Source of the DNA: CBDFGQ01 sp965247295
Lineage (GTDB): Bacteria > Chloroflexota > Dehalococcoidia > Lucifugimonadales > JAGWBF01
Assembly: GCA_965247295.1 (NCBI GenBank)
Contig: CBDFGQ010000007.1
Span: 558,001 to 622,000 of the forward strand
Direction: 5' to 3'
Length of the DNA: 64,000 nucleotides
Both the position numbers and the translations under genes were made by a program. Of this stretch, positions 57,981 through 64,000 are shown piece by piece. Numbering within the stretch: position 1 is the first letter of the stretch; each line of letters starts with the position of its first letter. The notes under the pieces were generated by a model. It made no database searches and was not told the origin of the DNA. It saw only the letters and a list, made by a program, of their open reading frames with translations.

Positions 57981-58292
57981 ATGGGCCGCCAGCGATGGGT
58001 CTACCACATAGAGCACTCTCGGTTCCCGCCTGACTTCCCGGAGCGATTGAAACGGTTCAAGGAAGCCTCGGGGCTCTCCTGGCGGGGTCTGGCGCGCCGC
58101 CTCCGCATAGACATCCGCATGCTGCATCGTTGGCGCAACGGGGTTCAGCCCGGTTCGGGTCATGTGGTAGCCCTCTATGAGACGGCGGCCGAGATGGGAC
58201 TGCTTCATCACTTTCTTCCAGCTCTGGGAGAGCCGGAGACCGTCACCGCCTCACAACTCCCTGCGGGTCGCGCCTGGATGCCTCCCGGTTGA
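57981..58292 (+). CDS. HTH protein, tandem paralogue 3
   Basis: A 103-residue protein with P-D-F-P-E-R-L-K-R-F-K-E-A-S-G-L-S-W-R-G-L-A-R-R-L-R-I-D and L-H-R-W-R-N-G-V-Q-P-G-S-G-H. Start ATG 57981 after GGAGGAGTAGGCAC; the frame continues upstream inside the previous gene but is not needed. The last 50 bases overlap the convergent DUF3800 gene. Last gene of the plus-strand block. Confidence 0.75.
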   Translation: MGRQRWVYHIEHSRFPPDFPERLKRFKEASGLSWRGLARRLRIDIRMLHRWRNGVQPGSGHVVALYETAAEMGLLHHFLPALGEPETVTASQLPAGRAWMPPG

Positions 58293-59001
58293 TCGCCACG
58301 CCGAGGATCCCGAAGGCTTGGTCTATTCCGTAGTCCTCCACCCTGGGGATGGGCGCTTCCTCCTGTTTGAGCAGGGCGTGAGCGATGAAGTCTGCCATCT
58401 GAAGCAGGTAGTCGCTCTTGGAGCTTCGGAAGGCGGGATCGCCGATGATCTGCTCGATGGGGATGTTCCTCGTCTTCTCCCCGTCCTCCCACGCCTCGTA
58501 GCGGCTGGGCACCTGGTTGCGCACCTTGAGCCTCCGGTAGAGGCGGGAGATCATCTCCTCCCTGCCCTCGTCGAAGATGAGGAAGGCGTGGCGTTCCGCC
58601 GCCGATACGGAGGTGTTGATGCGGTTGAGGAGCCGGTTGAGGCTGGCCTGCTCATGATTGCGGCTCCGGGGCTTATGAAGGCAGACGTTGATGACCTCGA
58701 TGCCGCCCAGATTCCTGGCCGCGGCCTCCAGTCTACGAAGGCCGCTCAGGAAGACCTCCGCACCGTGCTGTGGGGAGAGCCGCTCGTTGGCGTCGCCGTT
58801 CTTTGCCAAGAGTCCCCTTCCGGCCAGCAGGTCGCAGGCGTGAAGCTCCCGGTCGAGGGGGATGCCGTAGCGGTCCCTGAGCTCCAACCGCCAGGCGTGG
58901 ATATCGGTGAACAGGTCGTTCCACTTATTCGAGTCCACGCCCAGCGCTGAGCGGACGTAGTAGCGGGGACCCTCGGACTCGTCGATGTAGTACAGTCGCA
59001 T
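58243..59001 (-). CDS. DUF3800 protein
   Basis: A protein of 252 residues. M-R-L-Y-Y-I-D-E-S-E at the N-terminus, A-F-L-I-F-D-E-G-R in the middle and S-D-Y-L-L-Q-M-A-D-F-I-A-H-A-L near the C-terminus carry the acidic residues (Asp7, Glu8, central Asp, late Asp) of the DUF3800 family, which has an RNase H-like fold and is found in mobile elements and defence islands. No experimental activity is settled for it. It is transcribed with the conjugation genes upstream (17-base gap) and is the last gene of that operon. Confidence 0.87.
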   Translation of the reverse strand: MRLYYIDESEGPRYYVRSALGVDSNKWNDLFTDIHAWRLELRDRYGIPLDRELHACDLLAGRGLLAKNGDANERLSPQHGAEVFLSGLRRLEAAARNLGGIEVINVCLHKPRSRNHEQASLNRLLNRINTSVSAAERHAFLIFDEGREEMISRLYRRLKVRNQVPSRYEAWEDGEKTRNIPIEQIIGDPAFRSSKSDYLLQMADFIAHALLKQEEAPIPRVEDYGIDQAFGILGVAINREASRRDPQGVVRR

Positions 59002-59017
59002 GGTCTCGCTCTCCTTG

Positions 59018-59860
59018 CTAGCCAGGTTGAAAGGCGTATGCCGGCTCTCCGCCGATGGTGTTGCGCCAGGCCGTTCCCAGAGGACCCACCCTTACCAGCA
59101 GGTCTCGGTGGGAGACCCAGAGGGGCACGTCGACCCCGGCTCGGTCCATCTCCTCTCTCGCCACCCGTAGGAAATGGGTCTGGGCCACCTCTTCATCGAA
59201 GACCACCAGGAGGGAGGGCAGCGAGCCGTGGTCGTCGGTGGGTCGGTGGGAGGAGTAGTAATGCAGATAGGGGGCGATGCGGGCCGCCATGGTGACGGGC
59301 CGCACGGCCCTGCGCTCCCACTCCAGGAAGAAGGGCCACGTGTTCCCACCCCTGCGGAGCACACCGAAGGCGTCGGGGCGGATGGAGCGGAGCCGGTCGC
59401 CGTGCCGGAAGTACCTGCTGGCTCGCCAGGGCGGGTCGAGCTGGACCACCTCCCTGGACCGTGATCTCGCCTGTCTGGAAAGTACGGCTGCGAACCAGTG
59501 AACGGAGTCGGTGTGCTGGATGTTTCTGAGGAACTGACGGCTCCTCGATCCGGAGACGTTGCGCCAATCGAGGGGAGCCTCTTGGTGGAGAGGCGTCACG
59601 GTCCAGCGACGCTTGGTGGCCCCCACCGAGGTGCGGTCCCTTCGGGCAAGCAGACCCAGCCCCCGGTCGGTGAGAGCCAGACGCCGGCCCTCGGAGGCGG
59701 CGCTGACGACAAGTCCCAACCCTTCGAGACGCACCAGTATCTGAGATAGCCTGGAGCGTTTCACGCCCAGCACTGCGCCCAGGTGGGCGGGAGTCACCCA
59801 GGGCCAGTCAGAAAGCAGGTCGAGGGCGCGTTTATCGGTGGCCTTGAGCAGTGTGGGCAA
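59018..59860 (-). CDS. Winged-helix protein, replication-relaxation type
   Basis: A protein of 280 residues. The N-terminal ~70 residues form a winged helix (L-L-S-D-W-P-W-V-T-P-A-H-L-G-A-V-L-G-V-K-R-S-R-L-S-Q-I-L-V-R-L). The second domain has R-P-D-A-F-G-V-L-R-x-G-G-N-T-W-P-F-F-L-E-W-E-R-R-A, the nuclease-like core typical of the replication-relaxation family (PF13814) seen in conjugative elements of Actinobacteria and Chloroflexota. Eight bases downstream of the next gene on the same strand. May act in element replication or transfer; inference. Confidence 0.75.
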   Translation of the reverse strand: MPTLLKATDKRALDLLSDWPWVTPAHLGAVLGVKRSRLSQILVRLEGLGLVVSAASEGRRLALTDRGLGLLARRDRTSVGATKRRWTVTPLHQEAPLDWRNVSGSRSRQFLRNIQHTDSVHWFAAVLSRQARSRSREVVQLDPPWRASRYFRHGDRLRSIRPDAFGVLRRGGNTWPFFLEWERRAVRPVTMAARIAPYLHYYSSHRPTDDHGSLPSLLVVFDEEVAQTHFLRVAREEMDRAGVDVPLWVSHRDLLVRVGPLGTAWRNTIGGEPAYAFQPG

Positions 59861-59867
59861 CAGACGG

Positions 59868-60674
59868 TCAGGCGCGGCGCTCTCCGGGCCACCGGTGGTG
59901 AGGTCTTCGGGTAAGCGAGGCTCGCTCCGTATCCGCCTCCGTCGGGAATGCGCCGGTTAGCCTGGTGTGGTACAGAACGGAGCGCAGATCCAGGGACGCA
60001 GAACCCGAGGGAATACGCCAGATGGGGGAGTTGGCCCCGGCGGAAGCTGCGTCTTCTTCAAGGGCCAGGAATGTGATGGCGGGAGCCGCCGCCGACAGCA
60101 GCCTGCGGGCGTGCCTCAGCCGCACCTCGTCGGGCATCAGCATGAGGAGGGCGCTGGGAGGGGGACTATCCCTGAGCCGCCACAACCGTTTGGAGAAGAC
60201 CGTCCTATCGGCGGTGAGTCCCTGCCTGACTATGGCTAGGGTTCTGCCGTCGGGGAGAGCGATGGCGGCGTCCATGGGCGACGCCCTGTACCAGCGGAAG
60301 CGAAGGGGATGGGCGAGGTTGGAGATGGCGGATGCCAGCCGGTAGATGACGGCGAGGGCGTCCAGGCGCTCCATGAGGATGCGTTGCCACTGGGCGGATA
60401 CCGGGTAGAGCGTGAGCAGCTCGTCCACGGTCATGCCCTCCTCCCCGGCCAGCAGGTTCAGGCCCGTGTAGGAAAGGTGGTAGCGCCTGGTTGGAGGGAT
60501 GAGCTGCGTTGTGTGGGGAACAGAAAAGGCAAGCCCTCGGGCCTCCAGTCCCTCGACGGCGGCGTATACGGCGCCCCGGGACCATCCGGAGACGGCGGCC
60601 ATATCCAGCCGGTCCAGGAACGGCATCGAGGCCAGACGGCGCAGCAGCTCCCCCTCGCACCCTGCGGTACTCAC
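59868..60674 (-). CDS. Second winged-helix protein, divergent replication-relaxation-like
   Basis: A protein of 268 residues. The N-terminus has a winged helix (F-L-D-R-L-D-M-A-A-V-S-G-W-S-R-G-A-V-Y-A-A-V-E-G-L-E-A-R-G-L) followed by Y-H-L-S-Y-T-G-L-N-L-L-A. The second domain has weak resemblance to its neighbour (D-A-A-I-A-L-P-D-G-R-T-L-A-I-V-R-Q-G in the position of the nuclease-like core) but lacks the F-L-E-W-E-R block. Start GTG 60674 overlaps the stop of the coupling ATPase (GTGA), so it is translationally coupled to it. Confidence 0.7.
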   Translation of the reverse strand: MSTAGCEGELLRRLASMPFLDRLDMAAVSGWSRGAVYAAVEGLEARGLAFSVPHTTQLIPPTRRYHLSYTGLNLLAGEEGMTVDELLTLYPVSAQWQRILMERLDALAVIYRLASAISNLAHPLRFRWYRASPMDAAIALPDGRTLAIVRQGLTADRTVFSKRLWRLRDSPPPSALLMLMPDEVRLRHARRLLSAAAPAITFLALEEDAASAGANSPIWRIPSGSASLDLRSVLYHTRLTGAFPTEADTERASLTRRPHHRWPGERRA

Positions 60675-63295
60675 TCCTCATGCTCCTGGCGGGCAGCCTC
60701 GGCGTCAGCATCTCCGTCCTGCTGCTCCGTCCCCTGGCCGGACTGGTAGTGCTTGCTGCGCACATCGCGCCGCCCGGTGTCCGGCGGGGCTTCGGTCTTG
60801 TCCTGCTCCTTCGGTGGTGAGCCCTTGCTGGCCTTCGCTGCCTTGACCTTCTTGCGGTACTCCTCCACCCTCCTTCGCCCCTCCTCCTGTTGAGCGGCGA
60901 TCTCGTCGAAGGACATGAGATAGGAAGACGCATTGGTGCGGATTCGATCTGCAATGCCAGCGTCTCCCGGCTCCGGCTTCTTGACCATCATGGAGAAGGC
61001 GGGCATCCGCTCCTTGCCCACGGTGGCCCTGACGTAGCATTGGTGGACCGGAAGCGAGGTGATGTCGTCTTTGCTCACCCGGTCCTTCCCCAGCTCCCAC
61101 ACCAGGGTTCGGGCGTCGGCCCCCGCCACCTGAAAGACGCAGAGACATCCCACATTGGCCAAGAGGGTGTCCTGCATGGTGCGGGAGAGGTCGGAGAGCT
61201 TGGCGAGGGATTGGGTCGCCAGCACGAAGGAGGCCCCGAACTTCCCAAGCTCGCTGAGCATCCCCTCGTAGTCCACGCCGGGCATGGACTGCATCTCGTC
61301 CACCACGACAAGTACGCCTCGCCGCTCTTCCATGGACCGGCCACCCTGCTCCCGGATCACCGCGTCCACCAGGTTGAGGAGGGACGCGCCCACCAGGGCG
61401 GCCACATCCCTACCGGCTGTGCCCTGGGAGGTGGAGACCAGCAACACGCCGCCGTCCAGGATCACCTGGCGCATGTCGATGGTTGAACGGGACTGGCCGA
61501 GTACGGCCCGCGCCCGTTTGGAGGATGCGTAGTAGGAGAGGCGGGTCTGCACCGGGGCCAGGGCGTCGGCGCGGGTTTCGTGGCGCCACTTCCCGAAGTC
61601 CCTGGCCCACCACTCCAGCAGGAAGGGGTCGGAGACCTTCTCCAGCACCATGCTCTTGTAGTCGTTGTCTGAGAGCAGCTTCAGACCGTCGAGGATGGTG
61701 TACTGCTCGTCGTCGCTGGTTGAGGAGTGCTCGTTGGCCTCGTGGAGCGTCTTGACGGTCTGCTCCAGGATGGACTGCATCCGGGGTCCCCACTGGTCCC
61801 AGAGGCCACGGGCCACCCTGACCACCGAGTCGGCGGTCCGGTCCCTGTCCGAGAAGACGCGGGTGTCCAGCAGGTTGATGCCAGGGGCTCCCCGCTCGTC
61901 GGCGAGGTCGATGAGACGCACCCGGTCTGCGAGGGATGCGGGGACGTGGTGAAGCAGCCCCTCCACCAGGTCGGTGTGGGGGTGTATCACCACGATGGCG
62001 TCTGCGTCCCTGCCCTCGGCCTTCTCCTTGAGCTTGTGGGCGACGACGTGGTGCATGAGAGTGGACTTGCCCATGCGGGTCCGGGCCACGTAGAGGTGGT
62101 GACGCCGCAGCAGGTCCGAGGGGAAGTGGATGTCCCGTGGCTTGCCCGCCGTGGTGTCTCCCACCGGAGCGCCGGCCTTGACACCCCTGGCCGAGGGCGG
62201 CAGCACCCGCGCCCGGGAGCGCTCCACCAGAGGCGTCTCGTCCCTGGCTCCCGGCGGGTGCCAAAGGGCTGCCGCCTCCCTTACCCCCACGACGCTGCGC
62301 TTGCCGAAGAGCCCCGGGCCGGGGGGATGGAGCGATAGGTTGGGCAAGAGGGGCCGCACCTTGCTCACCTTGAAGCGGGCGCCTGCGGGGTGGTCGTAGT
62401 GGCAGTAGGCTGCCGCCACCTGGCCCAGAAGCTCCTTCGCCCGTTTGGGACCACCGCCTGGGGGCAGGATGGCCGTCACCTCAATCTGAGCGTCGAAGGC
62501 GATGCGGCTGACTTTTTCTTTTATTAGCAGAGGGTCGTGTACCTGGGATCGGGCGCGCTTCCACCGCCACCAGGCCCAGCCCGCAACGATGGTTCCCAAA
62601 ACGACGCCGGCGCCCAGGAGCATCGCCTTCCACGTCTCGCCGTCCTGTATCCACAGGTAGCCACGCAGGGCGGCCAGCGCTCCCACGCCGAGGACAGCCA
62701 TGGTCACGCCGTCGGTCTGCAGGGGCTTGGTGGTGTAGGTGTAAGAGGGGTCTCGCCGCTCCACGTCTATCCTCTTGTGGGCCTTTTCCATGTGGGCCTG
62801 AGACCAGTCGGGTCCCAGGGAGCGCAGCAGCAGCCGGGCGACGATGCGCTCACCCTCCCTGAGGGCAGACAGCGCTCCCAAGAGGGCGATGAGAGGGTCT
62901 GAGCCGGGGTCCAGCAGGTCGTCGTCCCGGAAGGTGCGCAGGGGCACGTACTCCGGGCCGCCCGACCGGAGCGTCATGCCCCACGCCTCCTCGCCCTCGT
63001 CGAGGCGCAGGGGGTCGTCCTCGGCGGACACCTGGTGGATGCCGGCCTGGGGATAGTGGGCGGAGAGTTGGCCCCTCACCACCTCGTCATCCAGGCAACG
63101 GGCCAAGAGCGTCACACCGTCCGAGTCGCCCGCCACCTCCAGGGAGAAGGGCTCGGGGACGGCGATGGACTGAAGGAGGTTCTCCACCCCCAGGAGCGTG
63201 CGCTCTCCGGTGCGGGGCGGCGTCACCGCCAGCAGCACCGGCTCTTTCTTGCGCCGGTCGGTATCGAACAGCCAGTGAATCGGGTTTAGTTTCAT
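60671..63295 (-). CDS. TraG/VirD4-like conjugal coupling ATPase
   Basis: A protein of 874 residues. Two membrane helices are near 194-214 (V-T-M-A-V-L-G-V-G-A-L-A-A-L) and 223-241 (L-L-G-A-G-V-V-L-G-T-I-V-A-G). The ATPase domain has Walker A A-R-T-R-M-G-K-S-T near residue 409 and Walker B G-V-L-V-V-V-D-E-M-Q-S near 661, followed by a S-F-V-L-A-T-Q-S sensor. The C-terminal ~80 residues are charged and low complexity. It would dock the DNA-relaxase complex to the secretion channel. M at 63295 is chosen because GGAAGG precedes it; the open frame upstream to 63565 overlaps the next gene and is not real. Confidence 0.87.
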   Translation of the reverse strand: MKLNPIHWLFDTDRRKKEPVLLAVTPPRTGERTLLGVENLLQSIAVPEPFSLEVAGDSDGVTLLARCLDDEVVRGQLSAHYPQAGIHQVSAEDDPLRLDEGEEAWGMTLRSGGPEYVPLRTFRDDDLLDPGSDPLIALLGALSALREGERIVARLLLRSLGPDWSQAHMEKAHKRIDVERRDPSYTYTTKPLQTDGVTMAVLGVGALAALRGYLWIQDGETWKAMLLGAGVVLGTIVAGWAWWRWKRARSQVHDPLLIKEKVSRIAFDAQIEVTAILPPGGGPKRAKELLGQVAAAYCHYDHPAGARFKVSKVRPLLPNLSLHPPGPGLFGKRSVVGVREAAALWHPPGARDETPLVERSRARVLPPSARGVKAGAPVGDTTAGKPRDIHFPSDLLRRHHLYVARTRMGKSTLMHHVVAHKLKEKAEGRDADAIVVIHPHTDLVEGLLHHVPASLADRVRLIDLADERGAPGINLLDTRVFSDRDRTADSVVRVARGLWDQWGPRMQSILEQTVKTLHEANEHSSTSDDEQYTILDGLKLLSDNDYKSMVLEKVSDPFLLEWWARDFGKWRHETRADALAPVQTRLSYYASSKRARAVLGQSRSTIDMRQVILDGGVLLVSTSQGTAGRDVAALVGASLLNLVDAVIREQGGRSMEERRGVLVVVDEMQSMPGVDYEGMLSELGKFGASFVLATQSLAKLSDLSRTMQDTLLANVGCLCVFQVAGADARTLVWELGKDRVSKDDITSLPVHQCYVRATVGKERMPAFSMMVKKPEPGDAGIADRIRTNASSYLMSFDEIAAQQEEGRRRVEEYRKKVKAAKASKGSPPKEQDKTEAPPDTGRRDVRSKHYQSGQGTEQQDGDADAEAARQEHEE

Positions 63296-63335
63296 GGGTG
63301 TATGCCTTCCTTTCTTTGTGCGGGTGTGTCGGTGG

Positions 63336-64000
63336 TTATCTGTGGAGCCCGGGCCGCCACTCGATGACCTCGGCCTCCTCCGGCGTCGCCTCGATGCGGA
63401 TGGGGAATCGGCCTCCCCGTGCCAGCAGGAGGCCGTCTCCTCTGGGACAGGAGAGGAGCCAACGCTGGAGCTCCTGGGGCAGGTCGAAGGCGTCTCCGAC
63501 GGTGGATATGGCGGCGGCGTCCTGCTGAAGCAGGAGCTTGAAAGCGGCGTTTTGCAATAAGGCACGCCCGCTATGTCCGGTAATGATCTGGGAGGGGTCT
63601 TCGGAGAGGAGGTCCTGGACGTCCTGGGTGATGAACTGGAGGCCCAGGCGGTGCTTCCTCGCTCGCTTGGCCATGGAGATCATGAAGGCGGCCCCCTCGG
63701 GGTGCTGCATGATGCTCCACACCTCGTCCACCACGAGCAGACGGGGCTTGGGGTTCTGGGCTGCGGCAGCCCACACCGTCTCGGTGCAGACCATGGCAGC
63801 GGCGGGACGAAGCTCCGGCTCCAGGAGGCGAAGGTTGAAGACGGTGACCGAGGCTTCGCTGGATAGGAGGTCGTCTCCCTCGTCGGAGAGCAGATGACGG
63901 AGGCTGCCGGTGGCGAAGGGGCGGAGCAGCCGTGAGAGGTCGTCTGACCCTTCGCGCTCCAGGAAGGCGTAGAAGTCCTTGAACCCGGTGCGCTCCCTGG
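63336..64000 (-). CDS. VirB4/TraC-like conjugation ATPase (3' part)
   Basis: The gene enters from the right edge and ends at 63336, giving ~221 C-terminal residues. F-x-x-x-V-T-V-F-N-L-R-L-L-E-P-E-L-R-P-A-A-A-M, then P-R-L-L-V-V-D-E-V-W-S-I-M (Walker B), R-A-R-K-H-R-L-G-L-Q-F-I-T-Q-D and L-L-Q-N-A-A-F-K-L-L-L-Q-Q are the conserved blocks of VirB4/TraC ATPases that power type IV secretion. Walker A lies outside the window. It is 40 bases upstream of the coupling ATPase on the same strand. Confidence 0.87.
   Translation of the reverse strand, partial: RERTGFKDFYAFLEREGSDDLSRLLRPFATGSLRHLLSDEGDDLLSSEASVTVFNLRLLEPELRPAAAMVCTETVWAAAAQNPKPRLLVVDEVWSIMQHPEGAAFMISMAKRARKHRLGLQFITQDVQDLLSEDPSQIITGHSGRALLQNAAFKLLLQQDAAAISTVGDAFDLPQELQRWLLSCPRGDGLLLARGGRFPIRIEATPEEAEVIEWRPGLHR

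Larger units (their letters stand above)
53335..64000. mobile_element. Integrative and conjugative element, left end at tRNA-Asn, continuing past the window
   Basis: From the tRNA-Asn gene to the right edge the content changes abruptly from housekeeping and catabolic genes to a mobile-element set: large serine recombinase, ribbon-helix-helix protein, ImmA/XRE pair, small HTH proteins, replication-relaxation-like proteins, a TraG/VirD4-type ATPase and a VirB4/TraC-type ATPase. Integration at tRNA-Asn is inferred from the recombinase gene overlapping the tRNA 3' part. The relaxase, remaining type IV secretion genes, cargo and right junction (a second copy of the tRNA 3' end) must lie beyond 64000. 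Confidence 0.8.

Noticed and set aside
63295..63565. 90-codon N-terminal extension of the coupling ATPase
   Set aside because: It overlaps the VirB4-like gene in another frame, is Ser/Pro/Arg-rich and lies upstream of a good ribosome binding site at the true start.
1..64000. CRISPR array, rRNA genes or insertion sequence with DDE transposase
   Set aside because: No regularly spaced short repeats, no rRNA segments and no transposase reading frames were seen; the only mobile element is the conjugative one at the right end.

Overview
The window is GC-rich, densely packed bacterial DNA. I infer a Chloroflexota bacterium, probably a Dehalococcoidia/SAR202-like lineage. The basis is the 11-subunit complex I without NuoEFG, the succinate dehydrogenase with a CCG-domain third subunit, the many small-molecule degradation enzymes (FAH family, amidase, SDR, acyl-CoA ligase, NIPSNAP), and short palindromic intergenic repeats of a kind I associate with that group. 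No rRNA or marker phylogeny is present, so the taxonomy is inference.

Layout. 1-2.2 kb: 7-deazaguanine operon queF(partial)-queD-queC-queE. 2.2-6 kb: Rieske ferredoxin, threonine aldolase, alpha/beta hydrolase, a signal peptidase II with an extra zinc ribbon, and an RluA-type pseudouridine synthase. 6-8 kb: a membrane-anchored FG-GAP repeat protein split by a frameshift. 8-11.5 kb: glnS and gltX. 11.6-22.7 kb: the nuoABCDHIJK-(DUF2007)-LMN operon. 22.8-29.5 kb: NAD kinase, NUDIX hydrolase, succinate dehydrogenase A and B, a TM2-like zinc-ribbon protein, the CCG-domain subunit and a membrane-anchored sulfite-oxidase-type molybdoenzyme. 30-36.6 kb (minus strand): a DUF255 thioredoxin-like protein, isocitrate and malate dehydrogenases, a class III aminotransferase and a Uma2 protein with an internal duplication. 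36.8-53 kb: a FIST sensor-type protein beside an unexported ligand-binding protein, a hydroxyacid dehydrogenase, a lipoprotein cyclophilin with a leaderless-type promoter, an amidase, acyl-CoA ligase, SDR, two FAH hydrolases, NIPSNAP, an amber-interrupted LVIVD-repeat gene, a cobalamin-binding protein with an in-frame TGA, a LON-domain protein and an M20 amidohydrolase.

From 53.3 kb to the right edge lies the left part of an integrative and conjugative element. It abuts tRNA-Asn(GTT). It carries a large serine recombinase whose 3' end runs into the tRNA gene, a ribbon-helix-helix protein, an ImmA/ImmR-like pair, and a divergent block of small helix-turn-helix genes including three tandem paralogues. 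It also has a DUF3800 protein, two winged-helix replication-relaxation-type proteins, a TraG/VirD4-like coupling ATPase and the end of a VirB4/TraC-like ATPase.

How the genes fit together. Complex I, succinate dehydrogenase, malate dehydrogenase and isocitrate dehydrogenase form a respiratory/TCA core. The 42-53 kb block looks like organic-acid and amide catabolism. The most interesting points are the possible selenocysteine codon in the cobalamin-binding protein (in-frame TGA in place of the second Cys of a CxxC motif, followed by a SECIS-like hairpin) and the regulatory switch and HTH cluster of the conjugative element. Three genes have disrupted frames, so an assembly or sequencing fault must be excluded for each.
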